From: Pseudomonadota bacterium
GTDB lineage: Bacteria; Pseudomonadota; Alphaproteobacteria; Acetobacterales; Acetobacteraceae
Reading direction: 5' to 3'
Length of the DNA: 64,000 bases
Assembly (NCBI GenBank): GCA_021849425.1
Contig: JAJZSY010000010.1
Coordinates: 1-64,000, forward strand
Below are positions 8,223 to 16,708 of the stretch, one piece after another. A program made the position numbers and the translations under genes. Under the pieces are notes generated by a model. It made no database searches and was not told the DNA's origin. It saw nothing but the letters and a program-made list of their open reading frames with translations. Each line of letters starts with the position of its first letter. Position 1 is the first letter of the stretch.

Positions 8223-9152
8223 ATGAACGGGCAGATTTCCGGCCGACGCCGCAACCTCGTGATCGTGCGGGCGGGCGACAATTCGTTGCATCCTCGCTGG
8301 CTCGCCGGCGGCGACGCACGAAGCTGGGACATTGTTGTCAATTATTACGGTGAGCAGGAACAACTCTACCGCCGTCCCGATATCGAACGGATCGACAGCA
8401 AAGGACCGAAATGGCCGGCGCTGCAATTATTGCTGCAGGAGACCCCCCGCTTTTTGCGGGACTATGATTATGTCTGGCTGCCGGATGATGACCTCGACAC
8501 CACGTCGGACCAGATCGACCTTCTGTTCCGGATCATGTCCGGGCACAATCTCCAGGTGGCGCAGCCTTCACTCGAGCACAGCAGCTATTTCGGCCATCTG
8601 ACCACGCTGCATAACAACCGGTTCCGAATCCGCTATACCAACTATGTCGAGGTCATGGCCCCGTGCTTCACGACCGCGGTGCTGGAACGGGCGGTGCCGT
8701 TGTTCAACGCCAACCTCAGCGGGTGGGGGCTTGATTTCGTCTGGCCGAAGCTGGTCGATGAGCCCGCGTCACAGATCGCGATCATTGATGCGGTGCAGGT
8801 GCGCCATACCCGTCCGGTCGGCGGACCGAACTACAAGATGCTGCGTGAGCGTGGGGTTTCACCCTGGGACGAACTGCGCAGCTTCTGCCGGATGAACGAC
8901 ATCGAGGAAGAACCGGTGATTGCGACGCTCGCGGCGGTGACCAGCGACGGTAACCTCGTCGACGCAATGGCGCAGCAGCGGCGCTTCGTCTTGCAATTGC
9001 TGGCCGGCTACCTGCCCGCGCTGAAACGCACGCCGCAGCGCCAGCACATGCTACGGCGGATGGGTGGGATGCTGTGGAAGGCGCTGAACAATCTACCGGA
9101 TCGGGTGGCCGAGCTGCCGATGCCACGCAAGTTGGCACTGCGCCGCCCATAG
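8223..9152 (+). CDS. DUF707-type glycosyltransferase-like protein
   Basis: A 309-residue soluble protein resembling the DUF707 family, related to glycosyltransferases with a GT-A-like fold. Visible hallmarks are NLVIVRAGDNSLHPRWL near residue 10, the SKGPKWPALQLLL segment near residue 58, and YDYVWLPDDDLDT near residue 80, whose DDD resembles the metal-binding acidic motif of GT-A enzymes. A WGLDFVWPKL segment is near residue 160. It closes the surface-glycan island, 100 bp after the GMC gene, with its own AGGATAAGGG ribosome-binding region. The role is probably sugar transfer to a surface polymer, inferred from family and place. The C-terminal 60 residues are basic. Confidence 0.75.
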   Translation: MNGQISGRRRNLVIVRAGDNSLHPRWLAGGDARSWDIVVNYYGEQEQLYRRPDIERIDSKGPKWPALQLLLQETPRFLRDYDYVWLPDDDLDTTSDQIDLLFRIMSGHNLQVAQPSLEHSSYFGHLTTLHNNRFRIRYTNYVEVMAPCFTTAVLERAVPLFNANLSGWGLDFVWPKLVDEPASQIAIIDAVQVRHTRPVGGPNYKMLRERGVSPWDELRSFCRMNDIEEEPVIATLAAVTSDGNLVDAMAQQRRFVLQLLAGYLPALKRTPQRQHMLRRMGGMLWKALNNLPDRVAELPMPRKLALRRP

Positions 9153-9236
9153 GCGATGGCGTTTTTGGCCAGACCTGACGGAACCGGCAGCAGTTGGTCA
9201 CTCCTGCTGACATGATTACATATGAAAAATTGACGC

Positions 9237-9267
9237 TCTCGAATATCACGTTTTTGTGATATCGAGA
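9237..9267. promoter_or_regulatory. Imperfect inverted repeat upstream of the chemoreceptor gene
   Basis: The arms TCTCG-A-ATATCAC and GTGATAT-CGAGA pair over 12 bp with one bulged A around a T-rich loop (GTTTTT). It lies 85 nt after the DUF707 gene and 161 nt before the chemoreceptor. It could be a terminator for the former or an operator for the latter; the ATATCAC/GTGATAT core looks protein-binding. The rest of 9153-9427 is AT-rich and holds no gene. Confidence 0.4.
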
Positions 9268-9427
9268 CAAATGCCTTTGGATTATCTTGAATATTAGGAC
9301 CGAACGCACACGGCGCATGGCTGACTGACCTGAAATTCGGAATTCCGCGAAACTTTCCGTTAATGATCTGGCTTGATACTCATAACATACAAGAACGATC
9401 GTTTCATTTCGACATTTTGGGGTAAAA

Positions 9428-11152
9428 ATGTTTTTATCAGCGAAGGCTGCGATAAATTCCCAGAATTTTGCCTCTATGCAGAATTCCTTCCTGGTAATCA
9501 GTTTTTCTCAAGACGGTGAAATTCTTTCCGCAAACGAAAAATTCCTGGAGGCAACAGGCTACAGGCTCGGCGACATTGTCGGGCGCCACCATCGCATATT
9601 TTTGGACACTGCCGAGCGGGACAATTCAGACTACGCCCGTTTCTGGCCCGAGCTTGCTGCAGGAAAACCCCGTTCGGGCGAATTCCGCAGGATCGGCAAG
9701 GCTGGCGAAGCGATCTGGCTTCGCGCGGCCTACAACCCCGTGCGCGACAGGAGCGGCAAGGTCATCCGCATCGTCAAGGTCGCCCTCGATATCACCGGGC
9801 AGAAAGAGCAATCGGCGGAAAACGCGAGCGTGCTTGCCGCAATCGGCCGCTCTCAGGGGATCATCACCTTCGGGCTGGATGGCACAATTCTCGATGTAAA
9901 CGACAATTTCCTTTCGTATATGGGCTACACCCGCGACGAGGTGATTGGCCGCAAACACAGCATGTTCGCCCGGCCCGAATTCGCTGCCAGCACAGAATAC
10001 GCGGCGTTCTGGGCGCATCTGCGCAGCGGTGAGTATCTCTCCTCGGAATTCGAACGCATCGCCAAGGGCGGCCGGCAGGTCTGGCTGCAGGCGACGTATA
10101 ACCCCGTGTTCGACACACAGGGAAAGGTCGTGAAAGTGGTGAAGTTCGCGGTCGACATCACCGAGCGGATGCATAACCTCTCGCGCATCGCCGCGGCGCT
10201 CGAAAGTCTTTCGGCCGGCGACCTCACGGCGCGGATCGGCGAGGCGCTGATCCCCTCGCTCGATCGGCTGCGGGTAGACTTCAATACCGCGATTGCCACG
10301 CTCGGCGAAAGCATCAGCGGGGTCAAATTGAGCACGGAAGAGATCAGCCTCGGGGTCGGCGAGATTGCCAAGGCGGCCGAGGATCTGGCGCGGCGCACCG
10401 AGCAGCAGGCAGCAGCCCTGGAAGAGACCAGCACCGTGCTCGACGGTGTTACCGGCGATATCCGCAAGACCGCTGACAACGCCGCCAAGGCGGCCATGGC
10501 GGTGGACGCGACCAGCGCTGCAGCACACCGCTCACCCAAGATCGTCAGCGAGGCGGTGATCGCGATGAACGGCATCGAAACCTCATCGCGCGAGATCGAT
10601 CAGATCATCGGACTGATCGACGAAATGGCGTTCCAGACCAACCTCCTGGCCCTGAATGCCGGCGTCGAGGCGGCGCGTGCCGGCGATGCGGGGCGGGGTT
10701 TTGCGGTTGTGGCGTCAGAGGTGCGCGCCTTGGCCCATCGCTCCGCCGAAGCGGCGAAATCAATCAAGGCGTTGATCGCGAGGTCGTCCAAACAGGTGGG
10801 CGATGGGGTGAGGCTGGTGGGCGAAACCGGCACCGCGCTCGACACCATTCTGCGTCATGTCGCGGAAATGCACGGGATTGTCGGCGAGATCGCCGATGCG
10901 GCAGGGAACCAGGCGGGCAATCTTTCCGAAATCAACATTGCCGCCGGGCAGATGAACCAGGCAGTGCAGCAGAATGCCGCCATGGTCGAGCAGACTTCCG
11001 CAGCGACCCATTCGCTACGCGAGGAAATCGCGCGGCTAAACTCTCGCGTCGCCGGATTTCTCACCCCAGAGACCGAGGAGCAGGATCAGTTCCGGCCGAT
11101 GAACCAAACCTACCGGCCGCGGACAGCCCTCCGGGTAGTACACTCAGGCTGA
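9428..11152 (+). CDS. Soluble methyl-accepting chemotaxis protein with two PAS domains
   Basis: A 574-residue chemoreceptor without a membrane helix. Two PAS domains occupy residues about 20-123 and 135-245; both show the pattern of Aer-like redox/heme PAS domains (GEILSANEKFLEATGY..., GTILDVNDNFLSYMGYTRDEVIG...). A HAMP-like linker follows (LSRIAAALESLSAGDLTARIG), then the signalling coiled coil with its conserved hairpin tip IDEMAFQTNLLALNAGVEAARAGDAGRGFAVVASEVRALA near residues 397-435. It probably senses an intracellular redox or energy signal and controls CheA. No che or flagellar gene is in the window, so it is an orphan here. GGGG stands 6 nt before the ATG as ribosome-binding site. 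Confidence 0.93.
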   Translation: MFLSAKAAINSQNFASMQNSFLVISFSQDGEILSANEKFLEATGYRLGDIVGRHHRIFLDTAERDNSDYARFWPELAAGKPRSGEFRRIGKAGEAIWLRAAYNPVRDRSGKVIRIVKVALDITGQKEQSAENASVLAAIGRSQGIITFGLDGTILDVNDNFLSYMGYTRDEVIGRKHSMFARPEFAASTEYAAFWAHLRSGEYLSSEFERIAKGGRQVWLQATYNPVFDTQGKVVKVVKFAVDITERMHNLSRIAAALESLSAGDLTARIGEALIPSLDRLRVDFNTAIATLGESISGVKLSTEEISLGVGEIAKAAEDLARRTEQQAAALEETSTVLDGVTGDIRKTADNAAKAAMAVDATSAAAHRSPKIVSEAVIAMNGIETSSREIDQIIGLIDEMAFQTNLLALNAGVEAARAGDAGRGFAVVASEVRALAHRSAEAAKSIKALIARSSKQVGDGVRLVGETGTALDTILRHVAEMHGIVGEIADAAGNQAGNLSEINIAAGQMNQAVQQNAAMVEQTSAATHSLREEIARLNSRVAGFLTPETEEQDQFRPMNQTYRPRTALRVVHSG

Positions 11153-11410
11153 AGCAGCTCCCGCTCGAGGAGGCGGATGTCGTGCCTAATCACATTGCTG
11201 CTCAAAAATCCGGCACCTCGAATCCGCTGAAGCATTTCACGGATGGGCCGGATGTTGAGTTTTTCTGATCTGGAGCACCACCCGATCTGGTCCGATCGAG
11301 CATCGGACGGCGACTTATCCCATTGTTTTCGAGCGGTAGAATGACACTACGCGCGGGCAACGCAGAGGCCGTACGGAGCGAGCTCCGCACGGCACTACGA
11401 ATTTATCGGA

Positions 11411-11438
11411 CCCAACTGGTCTGAGCCACCAGGTTGGG
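11411..11438 (-). terminator. Hairpin following the first TonB receptor gene
   Basis: CCCAACTGGT and ACCAGGTTGGG pair over 10 bp with one bulged G and a 7-nt loop, just past the stop codon at 11443 (minus strand). No T-run follows. The remaining sequence 11153-11410 contains no recognisable gene; another imperfect hairpin lies at 11369-11392. Confidence 0.45.
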
Positions 11439-11442
11439 CTCG

Positions 11443-13863
11443 TCAGAAATGAACCGCGACGGTACCGTAAATGCCAAAAGGCGCACCCGGATAGGCATAG
11501 ACCAAGGCGTTCGACCCTACGGCAGGGGTCGGGACAGTCGCGCCCGGCGGTGAGAAATAACCACCTGCACCAACGATTTCATACTGGTTGTACCGGTTGT
11601 TGGTGACGTTCAGCGCAGTGAGACTGACATCCACCGTCTTGCGTCCGGCATAGGGGAGTCGGACGGGCACCTTCAGCTTCAGCGCCATATTCAGAACGCC
11701 ATAGGCCGGCATCTGGACGTTGGAAGGAGCGCCGGTCGTATCGTCGAACATGTACTGGCTGCCCGTGTACTGATACCAAAGCTTCGGCTGCAAAATCATA
11801 CCGCCCATCGGGATGTCGTAATAGGCCCCGACATTGAAATTCACCGCCGGCACATACGGGACATGACTGCCGTTATAGGATGTGCCGCCAGTAACATAGC
11901 TTTGGTATTTGGCATTGATAAGCGACAGATTGCCAAACACGAACAGATTGTAGAGCGGATTGTCATCAACGAAGAGATTCGCCCCGTCATAGATTGAGGT
12001 TCCGGTCGCGAAAACCGACTGACCGCCACCGATCGCATAGCTCAGCGACTGCTTGGCATAGCGGATGTGGAAATAGTCGATGCCCGCAAGGAAGTGGTGC
12101 AGGAATCCCCGGTTCTCGACATTAAACTTCAGACCGGCGTCGTAATACTGTCCCTGTTCCAGACCATAGGCGGAGGGGTTGATCTTCGCAAACAAGCCGA
12201 ACGCACCGCCAACCGCGGGCGTACGATAGGCCTCGCTATAGGAGCCATAGGCTGTCAGCCAGGGCAGGAGTTGGGCGTTTACCGAGATCGAGGGTTCGAT
12301 GCCATTGCGGCTGGCATGGGAGCCGCAAATGGAGCCGGAATCGAAGCTATTGCCATTGCCGATCTGCAAATGCCCCCCGGTAAGGGCGCATTTCGCATAG
12401 TATCCCTGGTTGGGCAGGATGGTGAAATCCTGCAACGCAGTGTCGTTATAAGCGGTCTGGAAGCTGACGAAACGAATGCCGGGAACAATGTGCAGCATTC
12501 GGATCGGATGGATATCGTCCTGCGCGAAGAGAGCGAAATCGTTCTGGCTGAAATTACCCGACCGGAAGAACGGGCCCGCGACAGTGGTGTTGGTGCCATA
12601 GGCTGTCGAGTAGAAATTGTTCCGCGTATTATAGTCGTCGTGGATGTAATAGGCCCCAAGCGTCGCCTTGTTCAGCGGCAGCCGGGTCGTGAGCCATATC
12701 TTGTCGCCGATCGCGTTGGTATGCGGATCGTTATACTCCATCGCCTCATTCTGACCGAAAGAATAGAACAGGTCATGCAGACGGGAATGGGTTCGCTTGT
12801 AATTCTGATAATAGGTCAGGTTATGCAGTGTGGTGGACGAGTCGAGGCGGATATTTTCTCGCGCATAGACCATCCAGAACCGGTTCTCGTCCTGCTTCTC
12901 ATAAACATTGAAGGGCGGTGTGCTATAATACCCCGATGTTTTCTGACTGTAAGGAACGGTGCCGGTACTACCGGTGATATAGATTCCAGGATAAGGCGAG
13001 GTCGGGATGATCGGTGCGCGGTAAGCAACGCTGCGCGCGAAATAACCGCCAAATTCAAAAGAGCCGGCGGAAAAGCTCTTGATCGTCTTAAGATAGATCG
13101 CATAGTCGTTATAAGGATTTTGGAAACCATCAGCCGCTTTTCGGAAGCTGTTGCCATTACCCATGCCGCCGGCAAGGACAGTCGACCAGCCGTGATAGCT
13201 GCCGGTGCGCAGGTTGAACTCGATATTCTTCTGGCCGTAATTTCCATAGGTCGCGGTGATGTCGCCACCGGGCTTCGTCGTTGGTTGAACCGGGGTGAAC
13301 TCCACATTGCCCGCGACATTGGCATACCAGCGATCGGCCGGGTTGCCGGGGCCGTAGGTGGTGGTCGCGCTCGCAATAAGCCCGTTCTGCGGAATGAAGT
13401 TCGACTGCCACAAATCAGTCGAAGGATCGACCATCGGCACACCGTCCATGGTGATCATCACCGCGCCATCGCCAGTAAAGCCGCCAAAGCCACCCCAGCC
13501 CTGCTGAACGCCGTTCAGGGTGATCGTGTATTTGTCGGCACCGGTGTTGCCGTAGCCTGAAACCTGAACGCCCGGCGCGTAGGAAAGCATCTGCGCGGCG
13601 CCCCCAACCGGACCGGCCGCATCGAGGATCTTGCGGTTCAGAACACGCTTCGTTGTGCCCGACTTGAATATCTTCTTCTGGCTGGGCGCCTGCGTGGCAC
13701 CCGCAACGAGTCCAGCCGCGCCGCTGGCGCTCACCTCTCCGGCACTCACCGTCTGTGCGCCCGCCGCGATGGGGACCAGACAACTCGTCGACAGGAGCAG
13801 GATTGTCAGCCGACGGCGCATACCCCGCGTGACGCCCTTGGAACCAAGATAACTCCGCATCAT
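11443..13863 (-). CDS. TonB-dependent outer-membrane receptor (paralogue A)
   Basis: An 806-residue outer-membrane receptor. A signal peptide ends at AAGA/QTV near residue 36. Then come a short conserved segment (QTVSAGEVSASG... VAGATQAPSQKKIFKSGTTKRVLN), the plug domain (AAQMLSYAPGVQVSGYGNTGADKYTITLNG, then VMITMDGVPMVDPSTDLWQSN) and a 22-stranded barrel ending in the aromatic terminus YGTVAVHF. It imports an unknown substrate using TonB energy. It is clearly paralogous to the receptor at 16709-19147, with most plug and barrel motifs shared almost verbatim, and the two flank tonB and two small genes. A conserved 21-bp motif lies 135 bp upstream. The ligand cannot be assigned from sequence. 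Confidence 0.9.
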   Translation of the reverse strand: MMRSYLGSKGVTRGMRRRLTILLLSTSCLVPIAAGAQTVSAGEVSASGAAGLVAGATQAPSQKKIFKSGTTKRVLNRKILDAAGPVGGAAQMLSYAPGVQVSGYGNTGADKYTITLNGVQQGWGGFGGFTGDGAVMITMDGVPMVDPSTDLWQSNFIPQNGLIASATTTYGPGNPADRWYANVAGNVEFTPVQPTTKPGGDITATYGNYGQKNIEFNLRTGSYHGWSTVLAGGMGNGNSFRKAADGFQNPYNDYAIYLKTIKSFSAGSFEFGGYFARSVAYRAPIIPTSPYPGIYITGSTGTVPYSQKTSGYYSTPPFNVYEKQDENRFWMVYARENIRLDSSTTLHNLTYYQNYKRTHSRLHDLFYSFGQNEAMEYNDPHTNAIGDKIWLTTRLPLNKATLGAYYIHDDYNTRNNFYSTAYGTNTTVAGPFFRSGNFSQNDFALFAQDDIHPIRMLHIVPGIRFVSFQTAYNDTALQDFTILPNQGYYAKCALTGGHLQIGNGNSFDSGSICGSHASRNGIEPSISVNAQLLPWLTAYGSYSEAYRTPAVGGAFGLFAKINPSAYGLEQGQYYDAGLKFNVENRGFLHHFLAGIDYFHIRYAKQSLSYAIGGGQSVFATGTSIYDGANLFVDDNPLYNLFVFGNLSLINAKYQSYVTGGTSYNGSHVPYVPAVNFNVGAYYDIPMGGMILQPKLWYQYTGSQYMFDDTTGAPSNVQMPAYGVLNMALKLKVPVRLPYAGRKTVDVSLTALNVTNNRYNQYEIVGAGGYFSPPGATVPTPAVGSNALVYAYPGAPFGIYGTVAVHF

Positions 13864-13997
13864 TCATATCCCTTTTCTGGTGCGGGTGCTGACCCACCAC
13901 GCCTGGCCGAGAAGACCGCGCGGAAGTCGTTGCCCGACCCGAGGCAAGGCCAGAATGGGCGAACATGGACAACCCGTAAGATCGGATTTCAAAACGA

Positions 13998-14018
13998 TTT
14001 CACTGAAATTTCCTCGAA
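13998..14018. promoter_or_regulatory. Conserved 21-bp motif upstream of TonB receptor A
   Basis: TTTCACTGAAA-T-TTC-C-TCGAA on the plus strand. It matches 19 of 21 positions of a site upstream of receptor B (19287-19307), at a similar distance from the start codon (135 versus 140 bp). Read in the direction of transcription it is two TTCnnnGAA elements 11 bp apart, the spacing used by OmpR/PhoB-type regulators. The rest of 13864-14152 holds no gene. Confidence 0.55.
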
Positions 14019-14152
14019 TATTCAAAAGCTTGTCACGATCACGGAGCGGAGTGACGCAATTACGGCCAGGATCGAGCACCGCCGCCAGCTCCCATGCCGG
14101 ATGCGCCGTCAGGCGACCAGCATGGGGCAGCGCGCGGCGGCGCAGCGACCGC

Positions 14153-15160
14153 TCAGTCTGCGGCGGCAGCGAGGTTTCCGCTTTGCAGATCCAGCCGCAC
14201 GAGCGTCTGGTTCAGCAGGATATAGGCGATTTCACCGAAGGTGACCGGGCCGGTGAAACTGCCGGTGGTTCTCCCTTCGAGCGAGGCATAGAGATAGTTC
14301 AGAATGCAGTTGCACGACAGCGCCGTGGCGCCGCCAACATCATGAAGCGAGTTACAATAGGTGCCATAGGCCGAGGAATAATCGCCGACGGGGGCAGCAA
14401 GGCGATAGGTACGGCCGGCGACAACCGGTGCGTAAAAATCGACCTTGTCCTCATGCACCGCCTGGAAAGCGACGTTGATCATCGCACCATTGTAGTTGGC
14501 AACGAGCGGAAGCTCGCTGCCGGCACCAGTCTTGCGCAGCCATTCGGCAAAATTGCGCTCGACACCATCCACCAGACAACTCGAGGCGGAAAAGCCGGTC
14601 TCGGGGAAGACGAGATCAGGGCCGTCGCCCTGGGTAAAGAGATTGACGATATCGGCCTCGGCAAAGATACCGGGCTTAAGCGCCACATGCATCACCACGG
14701 CCTTGTCCTCGAAGGTCTCGCCAGTCACCCCATTGACCACAACAGGGCGCACCTTGCCGAGATCGGCAAGGTCGATCCCGGTGACCCAGCCGACCAACGG
14801 CTGGTCATAAAGCCCGGGCAGGACATGCGCATCGACGGCGAAGCGCTGGTGCACCGCCGAGAAGGCGGGGATCAGGACATAGGAGAAGCCATTGGCGAAG
14901 CGGCCGGACAGCAAAGATGGCAGTTCATCCTCGCCGGCAACCGCACAACGCATATCCGCCGCGTTATCAAGAATGGTGCAGAATACCTTGTCATGGTCGA
15001 GCAGCCCGCCAGAGGCCGTCATGAAATAGGGCGTGGAGCCACCGATCCATTTGCCTGGCGGCAATGTCGCAAGGGCCTGGGCGCTACCCGCGGCGAGCAG
15101 GACAGCGCCCGATTTGATAAGATCGGACGCCTCCCGCGTGGAGAGAAACATGTTGCGCAT
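14153..15160 (-). CDS. Uncharacterised protein (DUF6976-like)
   Basis: A 335-residue protein with no signal peptide and no clear membrane helix. I recall the pattern as a domain of unknown function seen in related bacteria (DUF6976), but that is memory of a family and not a search. Visible features are a small-residue-rich N-terminal half with GKWIGGSTPYFMTASGGLLDHDKVF near residue 47, slightly like the FIST-domain GGSTxG pattern, and GDGPDLVFPETGFSASSCLVDGVERNFAEWL near residue 185. The C-terminal part is Cys-containing (YGTYCNSLHDVGGATALSCNCILNYLYASLEG). It starts 23 nt after a small gene (15184-15393) on the same strand, so they are probably co-transcribed, between the two paralogous TonB receptors. 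A link with TonB-dependent uptake or sensing is inferred only from position. Confidence 0.7.
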   Translation of the reverse strand: MRNMFLSTREASDLIKSGAVLLAAGSAQALATLPPGKWIGGSTPYFMTASGGLLDHDKVFCTILDNAADMRCAVAGEDELPSLLSGRFANGFSYVLIPAFSAVHQRFAVDAHVLPGLYDQPLVGWVTGIDLADLGKVRPVVVNGVTGETFEDKAVVMHVALKPGIFAEADIVNLFTQGDGPDLVFPETGFSASSCLVDGVERNFAEWLRKTGAGSELPLVANYNGAMINVAFQAVHEDKVDFYAPVVAGRTYRLAAPVGDYSSAYGTYCNSLHDVGGATALSCNCILNYLYASLEGRTTGSFTGPVTFGEIAYILLNQTLVRLDLQSGNLAAAAD

Positions 15161-15183
15161 GGGATGTCTTTCAGTATGGAGGT

Positions 15184-15393
15184 TCAGAGGGCGGGAAGGT
15201 CGCGCGCGGCAAAAGCATTCGCGGAAAAGAATCCGTGCAACTGGTTCACGGCATCGTTCAGCGCGGAGGGATCGCGGCGGACATCGTCACGCAAGCGGGA
15301 GATCAGCAGCCGCGTAGCCAGAGAGGTTACTTTCGGTTCGGCGCCGGTGAGAGCGCGGCGCCAGCGCGGGTCCATAATCGAAGGGGTAGACAT
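15184..15393 (-). CDS. Small conserved-looking protein of unknown function, 69 residues
   Basis: A 69-residue soluble protein beginning MSTPSIMDPRWRRALTG. It has no signal peptide and is mostly predicted helix, with LISRLRDDVRRDPSALNDAVNQLHGFFSANAF in the middle. It is upstream of, and 23 nt from, the DUF6976-like gene on the same strand, with an AGGAGG Shine-Dalgarno about 5 nt before its ATG (the sequence GGAGGCTGTTCC when read on the minus strand). That ribosome-binding site and the tight spacing make it a credible gene despite its size. I recognise no family. Confidence 0.65.
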   Translation of the reverse strand: MSTPSIMDPRWRRALTGAEPKVTSLATRLLISRLRDDVRRDPSALNDAVNQLHGFFSANAFAARDLPAL

Positions 15394-15459
15394 GGAACAG
15401 CCTCCTGTTGTGGTGCGGTTCCGAACCTAGATCGCAACGATTAACTGAACGTGAACGTA

Positions 15460-15490
15460 ATCGGTAACGAAATATTGTCTCGTCACCGAT
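15460..15490. promoter_or_regulatory. Near-perfect inverted repeat upstream of the small gene at 15184
   Basis: ATCGGTAACGA and TCGTCACCGAT are separated by 9 nt and match at 10 of 11 positions. The site lies 67 bp upstream of the minus-strand small gene and is therefore a possible operator of the two-gene unit. The gap 15394-15713 (320 bp) holds this site, two hairpins at its far end, and no gene. Confidence 0.4.
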
Positions 15491-15593
15491 AATCCGCCGC
15501 GGCCGCGCCGATCTACACCGTGGTTGCGCTCCTCGTCATATGACGGTCCGCAAAGCCTGTCGTTAAAATAAAGGAATTATCAACATGACGAAA

Positions 15594-15622
15594 AGGAGGT
15601 GAGAGATACCGTCTCACCTCCT
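15594..15622 (-). terminator. Intrinsic terminator after tonB (distal hairpin)
   Basis: A perfect 11-bp stem AGGAGGTGAGA / TCTCACCTCCT with a 7-nt loop. On the minus strand it is followed by TTTT, the form expected for an intrinsic terminator of the tonB transcript. Confidence 0.65.
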
Positions 15623-15672
15623 GGCCGGCGCGCATAACCGTACGGCGCCCGATGATTGCTCCAGCAAGAGTA

Positions 15673-15706
15673 TCATCCGATCAGATCGAGTCGTCTGATC
15701 GGATGA
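15673..15706 (-). terminator. Hairpin directly after tonB (proximal hairpin)
   Basis: A perfect 13-bp stem TCATCCGATCAGA / TCTGATCGGATGA with an 8-nt loop, 7 nt past the tonB stop on the minus strand. It has no clear T-run, and it precedes a second hairpin with a T-run (15594-15622). It may be the first of two tandem terminators, or a protein site. Confidence 0.5.
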
Positions 15707-15713
15707 AATTTCT

Positions 15714-16481
15714 CTAACGGCTGCGTAGCCGGATAAAGATCGTCACCGTGATCGGGTGGTGAGGCATGTCTGACGAGAACGGCGGCAGCCGCGTCGCGCG
15801 CACCGCGGCCAGTGCTGCACGGTCGATCGGCGGAGCGCCGGAGGAGCGCACCACGCTGGCCGAAAGCAGATGCCCATCAGGGGCGATGCGCAGCGCAAGT
15901 TCGGTAACGCCGGAGAGTTGCATCATCTCGACGACCCGCGGCACCTTGAGATCCGCCTGCACGGCCGCATGAACGGCGCCGGCATAGGATTCGAGAGCGC
16001 TTTCCTGAACCGCAGCGGGCACCGGCTGCGGCTTCGGCTGTGGCGGAGCGACAGGCTTCGGCACCGTGCGCGGCAACGGTTTGGACTGCGGCTTCGGCTT
16101 GTGATGAACAACGTGGCGCGGCACCGGTTTGGGGCGCGGCACCGGCTTAGGCGGTGGCGGCACCGGCACCGGCACCGGCGGTTTCGGTAGTGGCGGCGGC
16201 GGCGGCGTTTGCGGCTTGGGCGGCGGCGGCAGCGGCTTCGGCGGAGGCGGCACCGGCTTGGGTGGCGGCGGCAGCGGCTTCGGCTTTGGCGGTGGCGCCA
16301 GCATCTTGATCCGTGTGACCTGCGGATGCGGCGCGACCGCGGCATGGCTTGGCGGCAGGTAGGCAACAAGCAGAACCAGCCCGAGTTCAAGGGCCAACGC
16401 CACGATGAGCGCGAGAGGGAACGAGAAGCGATCTTCTGGCAAGGGATTCATGCCATCACCGACGCCGCGAAAAGTGTTCAT
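15714..16481 (-). CDS. tonB: TonB energy-transducing protein
   Basis: A 255-residue TonB. It has an N-terminal membrane anchor (FSFPLALIVALALELGLVLLVAYLPP, residues about 19-45), a very long Pro-Lys periplasmic spacer (repeats of PPPKP and PKP across residues about 60-165), and a C-terminal TonB domain with VPRVVEMMQLSGVTELALRIAPDGHLLSASVVRSSGAPPIDRAALAAVRATRLPPF. It couples inner-membrane proton-motive force to the outer-membrane receptors, very likely the two flanking it. No exbB/exbD is nearby, so these must be supplied from elsewhere. The spacer's DNA is a GGC-rich low-complexity tract. The ATG at 16451 (MNPLPEDR) is an alternative start. Confidence 0.9.
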   Translation of the reverse strand: MNTFRGVGDGMNPLPEDRFSFPLALIVALALELGLVLLVAYLPPSHAAVAPHPQVTRIKMLAPPPKPKPLPPPPKPVPPPPKPLPPPPKPQTPPPPPLPKPPVPVPVPPPPKPVPRPKPVPRHVVHHKPKPQSKPLPRTVPKPVAPPQPKPQPVPAAVQESALESYAGAVHAAVQADLKVPRVVEMMQLSGVTELALRIAPDGHLLSASVVRSSGAPPIDRAALAAVRATRLPPFSSDMPHHPITVTIFIRLRSR

Positions 16482-16666
16482 GAAAACTCATGGTCCGGTT
16501 GGGAAAAAATCCGGCCGGATGATGCCATCTGGCAGGATCGTCTCCGCGTGGTCAGGTGAGCAGAACCCGCCCCCGGCCCTGTCCGGCGGGGACGCGTTCC
16601 GGATAATCCACTCCAGCCAAAGCCAGAAGGAGCGGAACAGGCGGAAGGAATGCGCCGGGAAACGAT

Positions 16667-16691
16667 GGCGCGGACCGAAACGGCCCGCGCC
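16667..16691 (-). terminator. Hairpin after TonB receptor B
   Basis: GGCGCGGACCG / CGGCCCGCGCC pair at 10 of 11 positions around an AAA loop, 17 nt past the stop of the minus-strand receptor gene. Only a weak T-run follows. The rest of 16482-16708 shows no gene. Confidence 0.4.
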
Positions 16692-16708
16692 AGTGACCCG
16701 ATCAGACG

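Noticed and set aside
11153-11442. Possible insertion-sequence remnant
   Set aside because: No terminal inverted repeats, target duplication or transposase motif could be found; only two imperfect hairpins.
12067-13560. Plus-strand frame of 497 codons opposite TonB receptor A
   Set aside because: Gly/Arg/Ile-rich antisense frame with no recognisable domain; the receptor strand has signal peptide, plug and barrel end.
15594-15604. AGGAGGTGAGA as a ribosome-binding site on the plus strand
   Set aside because: No start codon with an open frame follows on the plus strand; the sequence is one arm of a terminator stem.
16120-16310. GGC-rich tandem repeat
   Set aside because: It is the coding sequence of the Pro-Lys spacer of TonB, not an independent repeat element.
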